In this document: positions 24,432 to 36,207 of the stretch, piece after piece
Position numbering within the stretch: the stretch's first letter is position 1
Layout: each line of letters starts with the position of its first letter
From: Cymodocea nodosa
Lineage: Eukaryota > Streptophyta > Magnoliopsida > Alismatales > Cymodoceaceae
DNA length: 64,000 nt
Assembly (NCBI GenBank): GCA_036874045.1
Contig: CM072336.1
Location: forward strand, 21,341,501-21,405,500
Reading direction: 5' to 3'
Position numbers and translations under genes: made by a program
The notes under the pieces: model-generated
Database searches by the model: none
The model's input: only the letters and a program-made list of their open reading frames with translations
What the model was told of the DNA's origin: nothing

Positions 24432-24755
24432 AGGATTTTAGTTTTTAAAAAAATGACTTTTTATTTTTTTTCCAAAGTTATTTGTTAATATGTTATCGTC
24501 ATAATTTTATTTATCTGCATTAAAATTTTTATCTAAAATTTTTAAAAATATATATAGAATAACATTTCGTGTTCATTAATGAAAATGTTGAAGGATTTTC
24601 GTTTTTTTTAACAAGTTAACTTTTTAAATTCTTTTTCCAAAGTTTTTTGTCTATAATATGTTCTGTTCATAATTTTATTTACCTGCATTAACATTTTTAT
24701 CTAGATTTTTTTTAAATCTAAAATAGCATCTCCTGTTTATTAATGAAATATTTAC
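24432..24755. repeat. Degenerate two-unit tandem repeat, about 160 bp per unit
   Basis: Two adjacent AT-rich units (about 24432-24594 and 24595-24755) share TTCCAAAGTTATTTG-like, TATGTT, CATAATTTTATTTA, CTGCATTAA and GTTYATTAATGAAA blocks in the same order. They look like an old tandem duplication. Confidence 0.75.
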
Positions 24756-25036
24756 TTACATATCATGGAAAAAATATAAAATTACTTATGCATCACTTTT
24801 ATTCTTTATATACCAATGAGAAACCACTATTTAACCACGTGCAAGTAATTCTATGAGTGCGTTGAATGATTTTTTTTTAAAGTTAAAATACAAATATAAA
24901 AGATTTTATTTATAAAATCACAAGTAGAACATAAGATATAATAAGTTTTAAGAGGTTACAAAAAGAAGTAGACACAAAGGACTTGACTTAAGAAAAATAA
25001 AATAAATAAATAAACCTTTGAGTAAAGGAAATTAAA

Positions 25037-25688
25037 GAAATGTTTGTGTACCTAAAAAATGGTAGAAAACATTAAAAAGGAAAATAGTAAAAGAGTTTCC
25101 ATCATTTTCTAAGTGTTTATATACCAAATAATTTTCTATCATTTTCTACCATTTTCCTTCAATATATAAAAAAAATTTCTTTCATTTTTCAACCTTCTAA
25201 TTTCTGAAACTGATGAAAAATAAAAGAAAAGAAAATATAAATTATCACATAATATATTAACAATATGTAATTTTGATATAGAAATTGTTTATGTCTTTAA
25301 TAAATAAGAATTAATATTATGAGAGATATGTGAAATAATAAAAATGTGTGAAATATATTTTATATTATAACAATTATCACAAATAACTTTATTTTATATT
25401 ATCTATAATAAATTTTGTTATTCTCTATCTTACAAATAAATACAAAAAATATTTAATTTATTAATTTTAATATTTTTATTTTGTGAATAAATATATATAT
25501 ATTACATTCTATGATTTTTCATCATTTTTTGTTATGTGTACAAGTACACATATTTCAAATTTTATCATTTTTTTGTTCTGTGTACAAACATATTAATTTT
25601 CTACTAAATTTAAGCCATTTTCTTTTTCATCATTTTTTATAATATTTTATTATTTTCTTCCCACCATTTTTTAATACACAAACATCTT
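25037..25688. mobile_element. MITE-like element with about 30-bp terminal inverted repeats
   Basis: The left end (ATGTTTGTGTACCTAAAAAATGG) and the reverse complement of the right end (ATGTTTGTGTATTAAAAAATGG) match at nearly every base. The 650-bp interior is AT-rich and non-coding, with subterminal repeats of TTTCTATCATTTTCTACC type. The GTTTGTG terminus resembles the PIF/Harbinger-type ends seen near 45912 and 55580. The size and lack of coding sequence fit a non-autonomous DNA transposon. No clear target-site duplication was identified. Confidence 0.7.
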
Positions 25689-26159
25689 CTAACTTTCCTT
25701 ATCAACTTCAGAATTTGGAGCCATATACTCCTTGGATCTTCATGATGAACAACATGACTGTCTTAGGTGGAAATAATCTCATTAATTAGACAAGTGTATC
25801 AAAAACTTTGAAAAATATCAAGTTGGTGTTTCAGGCGGTTGTACTAAAAAGTATATTATTTGTATTAGACGAAATAATCTATAAGAAAGTAAGAATGAGC
25901 TGAATGTCAAGTAAGCCCCGAGATTTTTAAAATTTAAATTAGGACGAAGAGAAAAAAAGATTAACATCAAGCAAAATCATATTTTATCTTTCAGAACAAA
26001 GTTTCAAAAATTGAAAGAAGGAATGCAATCGATTAATAAAGATATGTTTTGATACTTTCAATGCTAAGATTACAATTTGAGTACTAATCAACCTCTTTTA
26101 GATTACTTTTCTTTTAAAAATGATTTTGTCGTTAAATACCAACCAAGCAGAATATTTAA

Positions 26160-26900
26160 CTTTCAAGGGGGGGGGCACGGACTCTCCGTGTGTGTTTATA
26201 TAGATGGGATCTAGCACCCCCCATCAATCAATAAAGATTGCCAAAAAGATTTTGTAGAGTAAAGACCATTTATTAAATTCAGCGTCCATGAAATATGATC
26301 AGTTGGTTGATGACATAGATAAAGAACCATCTAACATTTGCGATTGGAATTAAGAAAGAAAAACTATTACTACGATAAGAAGAAAAGGCAGAAGTAAACA
26401 TTTATTTCTGGCGATCTACGTGAAGAATAGTAGACCTACCATTAGAAATAGAAAAGGAGCAAAGAGAAAGGGTAGAGATCATAAATAAATTTTCATAGAG
26501 GAGATGGAGATGGAGATGGACGGTCCGGAGTTCTTATTTAGTAAGGCCAGGGTTGAAAACCTTTCTTTCATTTTCATTTTCTCTTCTTCATTCCTTCCCT
26601 CTTACCAACTTTCTCCGGGCTTCCTCCATTTCAGCATCTGTTCCCTAATCGAACGAAGGGAGGGAGGGAGGGATGGACCAGGGAGGAGGAGAAAGGCAAA
26701 AGAATTTGGCAGTGATCGGAAGGGATTCACTGGAAAGAGTACTGCCTGCCGAGGGGCAATGGTCGACAGTGAAGGGAGAGGGGACGACTGCAAGTGTGGC
26801 GACCGTAGGAATTAGTAGAACCACGCCTTCCCATCCCATCCATAGGGAGCTCGATCCAACAAGGGGTTTCGAAGGGGAATTAGTCGAGTAGATCGAATTG
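26160..26900. other. Intergenic, GC-richer patch with short repeats
   Basis: Contains a run of G near 26167-26176, GAGATG repeats near 26500-26518 and GGGA repeats near 26658-26672. Several short ORFs overlap here on both strands. None has a recognisable protein pattern, although an unrecognised first exon cannot be excluded. Confidence 0.35.
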
Positions 26901-27539
26901 CACTTCTTCGATGGATTTTTCTGGACGTACGTGTGCATGTGGCATGCATGCATGCATGCAGGTGCATACAAACCTTTTATGTGAGTTGGATAGTCAGATT
27001 AAATTGGTAAGCTAAAATACCGATTAAACATCTTTGTTAACCTACCCGATAAAAGTTAAATCAGCCCTTCTCGGAATTAAGATTTCAATGACTTTCATGT
27101 AATGATCGAATCGAGTAGATTATATTTTCAAACACATTAATTCTTATAAATATTTTTACTCTAATTTTGGTATATCTAAGGCAAACTAAACCAGGAAAAT
27201 TTTGACTCTTTGTGATATGGAAGAGGGAAAGATTATTTTCTTAAAATAGATTATTCCTTTGTGATATTATTTTCGATCTTTTAATGAGTTTTTCTCGTGT
27301 TACAAAATATTGTTGATTATTAAAGAACATTCGTTTGTAATATGTAAAACCTCTCAAGAATTAACTAGTAATTCTATACTTCACATATTACAAAGAAGGA
27401 TATTTCGTTTACATCATATTAATCACATCAAATACATATATCATATCAAAAATGTAATTTTATTCATTATAAACAAAAGTACAAAATGACATTTAAATAA
27501 TTCAAAATGAAGAAGAGTTGACGTCACATAGTGGAATGT

Positions 27540-28440
27540 CTACTTATTTTTAGTAGTATTTGATATTTTAGATAATTTAAATTCATATCTAAGAGTATTT
27601 TATATCATAGTTTAAACTCATATCTAAGTGTATTTTGATATTTTAATGCATGCAAAGGTATTTTGGTCATTTGAGCTTGTATAGGAAATGCTCTATTGAT
27701 TTAGGGTGCACATAAAGATATTTTAATCATTTGAAAATTGTCACGGACACTTTGGTAGTTTGAGACCATAAAGGTATTTTGATCACTTAAAGACTCAAAT
27801 GGGTGGTTTGGGTATCCTTGGAGTTTGAAGGGATGTTTAAACAAATTTTAGAGTTCATTGAGGGTCTTTTAGTATTTTCAAACCCATGAGGTCATTTTAG
27901 TCATTTTGGAACTTAGTGGGTGTCTTTGTAATTTTGGAAAATTGTGAAGTGTAGTACATTAAGCTTTTGAAGGCTCATGAAAGGGGCATTTTGGGAATTT
28001 GATCTTCATGGGAGTGTTTGGTAATTTTCTCATAGAGAATGGTATTTTGATAATCTATGCATGTAAGAGTATTTTAATTGTTTTGGGGCATACACATATA
28101 TGTATTTCATATCAAAATACATCTTTAGATAATTTAAGCTTGTATACAGGAGTAATAAATATTTTTTATTATTTAAATATTTATTTCTTATATCCAAGTG
28201 AAAATTAGATAACTCGTATTTAGAAATATTTTTGTATTTTCCTTACTTGAATATATACTTTTTACATTCAAGTAAAAATTAGATAGTTTAAGCTCATATT
28301 AAAGAGCATTTTTGTATTTTCATTACTTAAATATATGTTGTTTACATTCAAATTAGATAATTTATATTAGGCTCATATCATCAAGGAGCATTTTGATATT
28401 TGGATATATATACTTATATTATTTCATATCTAAATATCTT
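27540..28440. repeat. Degenerate short-period repeat array
   Basis: About 900 bp in which phrases of the type GTATTTTGRTCATTTGAG and CTCATATCWAAGAGTATTTT recur roughly every 40-60 bases with much drift. No protein-like pattern is seen. It reads as an old satellite-like or transposon-internal repeat. Confidence 0.6.
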
Positions 28441-29036
28441 TATTTAAACATCTGGATACTTTATATCTAAATATCTTTATTTAATTTAGATATTTCATAT
28501 TTCGCATTTAACTTATATGCACACAGATATGTATCTGCAATTAATTTTCTCATACATATAAGTACGTATGATCAACTTTATGTACATATATTTTATCAAT
28601 TTAACTTCACATATACGTGCATTATGTGTGGTTGAACAATATTCGTACATTTAATCTCATGCATAGTTATCTTTGCTTTGGTGACTCACACTTAATTCTT
28701 ATAGATATACATCTTTCATGCAGACATGTATACACATCCTCTTTATTTATATACTTGGATAATGTGTGCCTTCCATTTCCATGCACACATATATGCACGT
28801 GTCATTTGACCATTTATAGGAAACTTATAATTTTATGGACGTGAGCAGATCACCATTATCTTCTTTTCGTTATTCTACCTTTCCCTCCTCGTTTCTTCGA
28901 TCTTTCATTCCTGCTTGGCGGTAAGGTTGTCATCTCTACCTTCATCTTTTTACATTATTATTTCTTCCCCCTTGTCTTTACACATAGCGGCAAGCTCATC
29001 ACCTCAACCCTCTGACTGTTGGGTTGTCCGTCGATT

Positions 29037-32000
29037 TCATTCCTACAATTGATAAAGTCAAATCGATGAAGGAGCTGGGCAACATATTGAGACTAGGAGA
29101 GTTGAAGACCATGAGACTAGAAAATAGCATCAATCCCCAAGAAAGTGGAGGGAAATCCTAGATGGCGGTAGGAGAAAGTATTCGAGAGGTGATGCAAGAA
29201 ATCCTTCACATGTGTACAGGATGCACCAGTTACTAGGATGTCATCCATGTAAACCAACACATAGATCAAAGTAGGGTTGAGATGAATAAAGTAATAGAGA
29301 AGGATCTGTTTTGCTATTAACAAAACCAAGAGACAAGAGGAACTCATGAAGACGAAGATACCAAGCTCATGGTGATTGGCGGAGACCATAGATGGCATAA
29401 TTGAGCTTGCATACTTGCAATGGAAAATGAGGATCAATGAACCCTAGTGGCTACTTCATATAAACATCCTCTTGTAAGTAACCATTAAGAAAGATGTTAG
29501 CAATGTCCAACTGGTGTAGAGGCCAACTGAACTAAAGGGCAATGGAGAGCACCACACGGATGGTGGCATGATGTATGACTAGATTGTAGGTTAAGTCACA
29601 ATCGATGCCAGGGATTTGCCAAAAACCCTGAGTGACACCACGCCTTAAAGTGATCGATGGTGCCATCAGATTTTCGTTTTATCTTGAAAACCCAACGATT
29701 ATCAATTAATCATTGTGAAGGGTTGGTAGGAACAAGATTCCAAGTGGACACCCATTGCAAAGCGAGGAACTCTTGAGTCATAGCATGATGCCACCGGGGG
29801 TTGGTCCAAGCCAAGGAGAAGTTCATGGGCTCGTCATCTATGGAAGGTCTAACAAACATTATAGAAGTATCAGTATATATATTGGCTATAGGTCGCAAAC
29901 GTAGTGGTGGAGACGTGGCCGACGAGAAAGCATTGAATGGTGAATACACATGACTTGTCGACTGATCATTATTAAATGGGCCTAACGAAATGGATCCCAC
30001 AGATGACGTATGAGATGGAATTGGCACCGTAGGTGTCGAGGCACCACTTGAGGGAGAAGGAGAAGTTGGCGAGGTGGGTTCAACGTTGGAAGTTGAAGAG
30101 ACCAACAAGCATGAAAGTGGTGCGATAGTGATAGGGCTGGCATAGTGGCAAGGATGGGCAGGGACCTTCGTGGTAGTGCAAATGTAGCAGATGAGGATAA
30201 GTTGAGATCGGAAAAATAATCCTTATCGAAGTAGACATGTTGAGAGACAAAGATTCGCCTAGATTCAGGATGAACGTAGAGGTAGCCATTAGATTGAGTA
30301 TTGTAGCCAAGGAAGAGACAGCAAGACGCTTGAGGTGCCAACTTGTCAATAGTGGACAAGGGCTGGGCAAGAAAACAATGGCAACCAAACCTGCAAAGTT
30401 GGGAATAGTCTGACACACAACCATATAGAAGTTCAAATAGAGTCTTATTGTTGAGGACAGGTGACGACAAGCGATTGATAAGCATGGACGTAGTTGAGAA
30501 GGCATAAACTCAATAAGAATAGGGTAAATTGGCTTGCAAAAGTAAACATCTTGCTACATTCACAAGATGACAATGCTTGCATTCGATGACATTGACTTGC
30601 TTTGAAGTATGAGGACATATATGTCGATGAGAAATCCCAAGCCAATGAAAGAAATCTGTGAGGCGCAAGTTGCAAAATTATCTGCCATTATCAGTTTGGA
30701 AAGCCTTCACACAACAAGAGAATTGTATTTGAACATAAATAGCAAAAGCAACAATAATGTCAGCAACCTCAGACTTATAAACCAAGGGAAAAAGCCAACA
30801 ATAACGTGAGAAGTCACCAATGATAGCTAAATAAAAACGATGATATTGGGTAGAAGTTTCAAGGGCAATGCCCTATACATTGGCAAAAAGTAAATAAAAA
30901 GGACAAGATAACAACAACTGATGAGAAACAAACAATAGCTTGGTTGCTTTGGACATTTCACAATAGAAGCACCATCGTTCCTTCAACTAATTGAGGGAAT
31001 GCGCTACCAACACCTTACGAGATACCACATTAAGGAGTACTGAAAAGCTAGGATGACCAAGCCGAGTATGCTAGAGAGAAGCAAACAAGCAATCACTAGA
31101 GAGAGCAATTTAAAGGGTGCAACAAGTTGCACAAGTATTTGTCTTGATTGTGTAGACACCATTGGTGCCATGACCACAAAGTTTGATCTTGCTTGACAAA
31201 TTGTCCTTTATTGCGAAACCGTCACCATCCAAAACAAATGAGCAATCATTACCTTCAATAAAACGTTGTATAGAAATAAGATTTGCCCCAAGTTAAGGAA
31301 CATAAAGAATCTACCGAAGAGTGAAAGTGTTAGACAAAGTATGCAAAGAAGAGTGACCAACATGAGATATGAGTAAGCATTGTCCATTACCAACCAATAC
31401 AATAGCAATACTTGAATAAGGTTGGAGATCCAACACCACCAATGAAGTAGAAGTCATATGCTAAAATGCACTAGAATCAATGTGTCTAGTCTCAGTAGGT
31501 CCCTAAAGCGAAGTAGTGGAGAGAGTATCAATAAGGTTGGAAGTTGCATAGGCATAGTTGGTACGATCATAGTAATAGTGGGCAGTATGGCCAAACTTGT
31601 CACAAATTTGGCAAGTCACTCCAACATTGATTGTGGCTGGAGGGGATGGGAACTATGGCAAACAATAGCTAGGCAAAGGTTGTGAATAGTGATCACCAGA
31701 TGGAGGAGAGTCACTAGAAATATGGTTGTCATGGCCCTCGTTGTGACCATGACCACACCCTTTGCAGCCATTGCGACCACCACAACCCCAATTGGAGTGT
31801 TGGAGCCTTACTAGTTCGAAGAATCAAAGGCTTAAAATGTTAGAGTACTGGGAATAAGGTCGGACGCAAAGTACTTCAATAGGATTTCCTCTTATAAGAG
31901 AAGATCGCAAAGGTCGTTGAAGCAAATACCTCCACAAAAATGTATTATGGAGATGATTGTCTTGTAATCCAAGACCTTGAAGCATGTAGTTTACCAAGTC

Positions 32001-32660
32001 TACATCGAAAACTTTCGAGCCCATTGAACGAAGGGTGTTGACAATGATTGTGGCTTTGTAGGTAGGAAGCCATGGACAGATCAAGGGTCTTCTTAAGGTT
32101 GAGGAGGGAGTCTCACAAGGTATTCACATGAGTACAAGACATAGGGGACAACTAATGCTCAAGGGTGCTCTATGCTTTGCGAGTAGTAGAATAGGGGAGG
32201 ATCATGCTCTAGATGTCCATGGAGACATTTTCCAAGATCTAGCCAAGGACCAGCTGGTTGGTGTCTTCCCAAGTAGTGGTGTCAACTCCTTCAAGCAGCA
32301 TTTGCATGAGAACATGATGCAAATGATGGAGTCCAAGAATGATCAGGAACTACCATCACTAAGGGAGTGTGAAGACTTCTCTATAGTAGTGAGAAAATGA
32401 TGTTTGATGTTGAAAGAGAGCGAAAGCATCGTCAACATTGGAAGCAACATCGAGTTGGCCATGGAGGAATTTGTTGAGGCCATTTGATACCATGTAAAGG
32501 AAAAGAGAGAGGGAAAAGATGAAGGCGATGGTATACAAGCAATAAAAGGAAAAATGACCAACATCCAAACCAAGTCCTTATATTGGTGTATATATAGACA
32601 ATTACTAAAGATTACGATGAATACAAAATTGATTTGCCCAACCACCATAATTACACTAAA
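29037..32660 (-). mobile_element. Truncated Ty1/copia retrotransposon (element D)
   Basis: On the minus strand, from right to left: LTR-like sequence with a TCTATATATA box (about 32500-32660), PBS-like ATGGTATCAAATGGCC (about 32470-32490), gag (to about 31830), a zinc knuckle CQICDKFGHTAHYY near 31610 that has lost its last Cys, a protease-like HIDSSAF near 31460, GAG-pre-integrase (HTRLGHPSF near 31060), integrase (FQTDNGR near 30680) with its C-terminal region (FGCHCFLAQP, near 30390), and RT up to LVYMDDILVTG near 29240. RT C-terminus, RNase H and 3' LTR are missing. Many stops interrupt it. Confidence 0.88.
29117..30505 (-). pseudogene. Copia integrase C-terminus and reverse transcriptase fragment
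   Basis: The longest open pieces of element D. One encodes the post-integrase region (LINRLSSPVLNNKTLFELLY, SNGYLYVHPESRRIFVSQHV), another a Ser/Thr/Pro-rich linker and RT start (EPMNFSLAWTNPRWHHAM), and a third the RT palm with YMDD intact (LVYMDDILVTGASCTHVKDF). The pieces lie in different frames. Confidence 0.85.
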
Positions 32661-32689
32661 TCTTTCCAATAATAAATCTTTCCATTAAT

Positions 32690-34205
32690 AGATTCGTCTC
32701 CTTTGAGTCCACCTATTCTCTATCTAGTATTAGAAGAAACTCATCATGGCCACTCCACCACCACCTCCACCTTCTACCTCTTCCCTTCTCCTCTCCTTTA
32801 ACATCTCTCATCACTTTCCTATGCCTATAGATAAGAGCTCTTATCTATGTTAACATCAACAATTCCTCACAGTGCTTAACCTTCACTATCTTTCTCACAT
32901 TGTCTCTAACCCACCCCTATTTGACAAATGTTGTCTAGCATGATGCTAATCAACTCATACTCAAGTTGGATCAATGTCATCGTGTCCATTGAGGTGTAGA
33001 CCATGTTGAGGAACGCCCTTGCCTAGAAAAAAATGGAAGTTTAGAAGCCTTGGTGGTTGCACAAAATTGGCAACAGTATTTTAGCCCTAGCTATAAGTAA
33101 AGGCTAGGTTGATGTTGAGTCGGCCTTTTTGCATGACGAGTTAAAAGAGCCTATGTACATGAGTCAACATCTAGGTTATAGAGATAAAAACTTACCTTAT
33201 CATGTTTGTTTAATGCAAAAAGCAATTTATGGTCTATGTCAAGCTCCACAACCTAGTATGAAAAATTCACTTTAGTTCTTCATGATATTGGCTTCACTAC
33301 TACTACTGCTAATTCTTCCTTATTCATATTCCATGAAAATCATGTCACCTTATACCTGCTACTGTATGTAGATGATATAATCAACATAAGTTCTCATATG
33401 AAATTTGCCCAAACCATTATAGATAGACTCTATAATGAGTTTAGTATCAAAGATTTGGGTGACTTATCTTATTTTCTTGCTATCTTAATTAAGTGTGATG
33501 ATGGTAAGTTGTTGCTTAATCAATCTCAGTATATTCTTCATTTACTTGAGTGTGCAAACTTGTTAGATAGTAAACCTGTTAGAACTCCCGCTTAATTAAA
33601 ATAAATAAATAAACATGATGGTGAGTTAGCTTAAGGATCCTACTGAATTTAGACAGTTAGTTGCAATATATTACTCTTTTAAGGTTAGATATCTCGTTTA
33701 GTGTGAATCAGATATGTCAATTCCTACCTTGTCCAACCATTGTCCATTTAATAGCTGTTAAACGTAATTTAAGGTATCTTAAAGGGACAGTTAATGATTG
33801 TTTAACCTTCGTCGCTTGTCTCATTACCATCTCTGCATTTACTAATGTTGATTTTACAAGTTGTCCAAATGGAAGAAGGTCGTTTGGCAGCTTTTGTGTA
33901 AGGCTTGGACCAAACCTAATATCTTGGCACACCAAAAAGCAAGCTATAGTCTCACGCTCCTCAATCGAAACTGAATATCGAAGTTTATCAACTACAGCTA
34001 CAGAAATTTGTTGGATACTGATTCTATTACACGAACTATACATTCTATTACGTGAGAAGATTGTTACTAGACAATTAATCGTTGACTACATTCCCATAAG
34101 GGACCAAGCTACAGACATCTTGACAAAAAGATTAACTGCTAGCCAATCGCAGTATCTTAAATCCAAGCTTCACATTCAAAATCAATGTTAAGCTTGCAAG
34201 GGGCT
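32690..34205 (+). mobile_element. Internally deleted Ty1/copia element (element E)
   Basis: A degenerate PBS (TAGTATTAGAAGAAACTCATC near 32725) is followed by a gag start at 32746 ([13 protein letters not shown]). The sequence then jumps to reverse transcriptase near 33110 (FLHDELKEPMYMSQHLGYRD, AIYGLCQAPQP). Most of gag, protease and integrase are gone. RT continues through the YVDD position near 33365, FSIKDLGDLSYFLA (near 33440) and RNase H (33660-34190; LRYLKGTVNDCLTF, SIETEYRSLSTTATEICW, DQATDILTKRLTASQ). A polypurine-like GCAAGGGG near 34196 marks the expected 3' LTR start. It lies head to head with element D. Confidence 0.85.
33661..34191 (+). pseudogene. Copia RNase H fragment of element E
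   Basis: A 176-residue open frame covering the RT thumb and RNase H region, including WHTKKQAIVSRSSIETEYRS and the terminal DILTKRL motif used to recognise copia pol ends. The catalytic acidic residues cannot be fully verified. A segment between LREKIVTR and VDYIPIRDQATD is shorter than usual, so the CDN motif is missing. Confidence 0.8.
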
Positions 34206-34224
34206 ATTAGAAAATCTTGTCTTG

Positions 34225-35206
34225 TCACATTCTTTTACTATAAATATAAATTAAGACTACCGACGGTAAGTGGGTTACCTTCCTTACTTGGGATTTTGTA
34301 GACACCGTTGGTGCTACGGCCACGGAGCTTGATGCATCCGGTCCGCCGATCTGTAATGGAAAAACCACCAGCTTTGAGAATAAAATCAGAGTTATTGTCG
34401 GTTGCGAACTGTTGAATAGAAATAAGGTTGGCCGATAAATCTGGGACATAGAGAACTCATCGTAAATGAAGAGGCAGAAGAGGTATGAAGAGTCCTGTTA
34501 CCGGTGTGTGTAATGGGTAATTTGGTGGCTATTTCCCACAATCACAGAATTAGTACTTTGATATGGTAGGAGGTCTAACATGGTGGACGCGGAAGAAGCC
34601 ATGTTTTGAGAGGTGCCGAAGTCCAGATGCCATGATTCAGCTGGGTCTTGAAGAGACGCCGCAAAGAAAGCGTCGACGGGATGGTTGGTGACGTACGCAT
34701 AGTTGGGACCGTTCGTTACAGAAACAGGCGGTGTAGCCTAGACGGTTGCAGATTTGGCGTGCTACTTGACGGTGAACAGCGGGTAGCGTAAGGGGGTAGT
34801 GGCGGCCGTTGAGGAGCCGACAGAGGTGCATACTGCATGGCAGGAGGAATGTAGTGTGGAGGGTCTCGGTTGTCGCGGCCACGTTCATGATTGCCTTTGT
34901 AGCGGTCTCCCCCACGACTCTGTTGGGATGAGTTCGACGCCAAAGCTGGAGGAGGTTGACTAGAAGAAGCTTGACATGCAAGAGGGTTGGCAGGAGCGGT
35001 GGAAGCGAAGCGTTTTTGAAAAGTTTCTTCCTACGGCAAAAGATCGTAGAGATCATCAAAGGTAAGTGAGTCACGAAAATGAGGATAAATGCTTGAGCCC
35101 CGAAGTGCGTTGAGATGGATGCGTGAGGTAGGGGAAAGGTGACATTCGAGAGTCGCCCAAGCGTCACGAGCTGGGGTTAGAAGAGAACGCTTTGCAGCAC
35201 CTTTGA
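34225..35206 (-). mobile_element. Copia gag-protease fragment, GC-rich family (element F)
   Basis: Minus-strand copia sequence running from the gag middle (SLLTPARDAWATLECHLSPT) through a Gly/Arg/Pro-rich gag tail (ASNSSQQSRGGDRYKGNHER) and a protease region (AESWHLDFGTS near 34640) to GAG-pre-integrase (LSANLISIQQFATDN near 34430). It is richer in GC than neighbouring elements. It ends abruptly at both sides: on the right it meets a plus-strand RT fragment, and on the left it stops before integrase. Confidence 0.8.
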
Positions 35207-36145
35207 ATGTCGATCGACGGCTGGGCCATCCCTCGGCATGGATTTCCTTCAACATCCAGACGGGCTTCTTCTCTCTCGGAATACCTATGCTGCCAAGCTC
35301 CTTACCCGCTTCAACATGACCGACTGTTTTCTTCGGTCGCCACCCCACTCTGTACTTCTCACCGTCTTACTCCCCATGATGGTGATCCCTTGCCAGACCC
35401 TTCTATCTACCGATCGATGATTGGCGCACTTCAAGCGGTGCAACGTATTCTTCGACACGTCAAAGGCACACTCCATCTTGGTTCGCTTATTCGGCCTTCC
35501 AAATTCTTGGTCCTTGGGTTGTCCGGGCCACCGCACTTCACACCCGCCGCTCCGTCACCGGCGGCACCTGCATCTATTTCGGGCAAAATCTTGTCTAATG
35601 GCGCGTGGTTAAACAACCGACGGTCAGTCGTTCTAGCGTGAAGGCCAAATATCACGCTCTCACTGCCACCACCGCTGATATTCGATGGATTTCATTTCTT
35701 CTTCGAGAACCGGCCGTTCCTCCCTATTTCCCGTCGCGATTGTTATCCGACTGTCGCTTACAACCCTATCGTCAACTCTCAGACTCGCCACATTGACACT
35801 AGTTTACATTTCCTTGGTGAGCTGCTACTTCCTCGCACCGTCCACGCCCAGTTCACTCTGTCCACGTATTGACTGGCCAACATCACGGCCAAAGCCCTTC
35901 CTCCGACGCCCCATGACTTCCTCTGGTCCAAACTGCAGCTTCGGTATCCCTGGCTTGGTTTGCAGGGCAGTGTTGCATGGTTGTCTTGTCTTATTGTGTC
36001 TTCATGTCTAGTACATTCTTTAAACATTTATGTCCTTTCATGTAACTGTCTTATAATATATCCCTGGTCAAGGGCATCAAGCATCATCGCGGCATATTCT
36101 GTAGCTTCGTCTCTTTCGACTCCACCGATTCTCTACACAGTGTAA
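35207..36145 (+). mobile_element. Copia RT/RNase H end with short LTR (element G)
   Basis: Plus-strand, GC-rich. RT thumb (DGLLLSRNTYAAKLLTRFNM, 35263 on), RNase H pieces in three frames (KAKYHALTATTADIRWISFL near 35640; TRHIDTSLHFLGELLL near 35785) and the copia C-terminal region (KALPPTPHDFLWSKLQL near 35895). From about 35971 a short LTR-like block begins TGTTGCATG, contains TATAATATA near 36053, and ends near 36145 around ACACAGTGTAA. Base composition is like element F, so the two may be halves of one family joined in inverted orientation. Confidence 0.75.
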
Positions 36146-36165
36146 CGACGAGCGTGGCATGTGGG

Positions 36166-36167
36166 TC

Positions 36168-36205
<38 letters not shown>
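36166..36205. repeat. GA microsatellite
   Basis: An uninterrupted GA run about 38 bp long just beyond the LTR-like end of element G. Confidence 0.95.

Positions 36206-36207
<2 letters not shown>

Noticed and set aside
26504-26971. Overlapping ORFs of up to 108 codons on both strands in a GC-richer patch
   Set aside because: Driven by GAGATG and GGGA repeats, no splice structure or recognisable domain, and both strands are equally open.
32128-32400. Plus-strand 90-codon ORF
   Set aside because: It is antisense to the gag region of the minus-strand copia element D.
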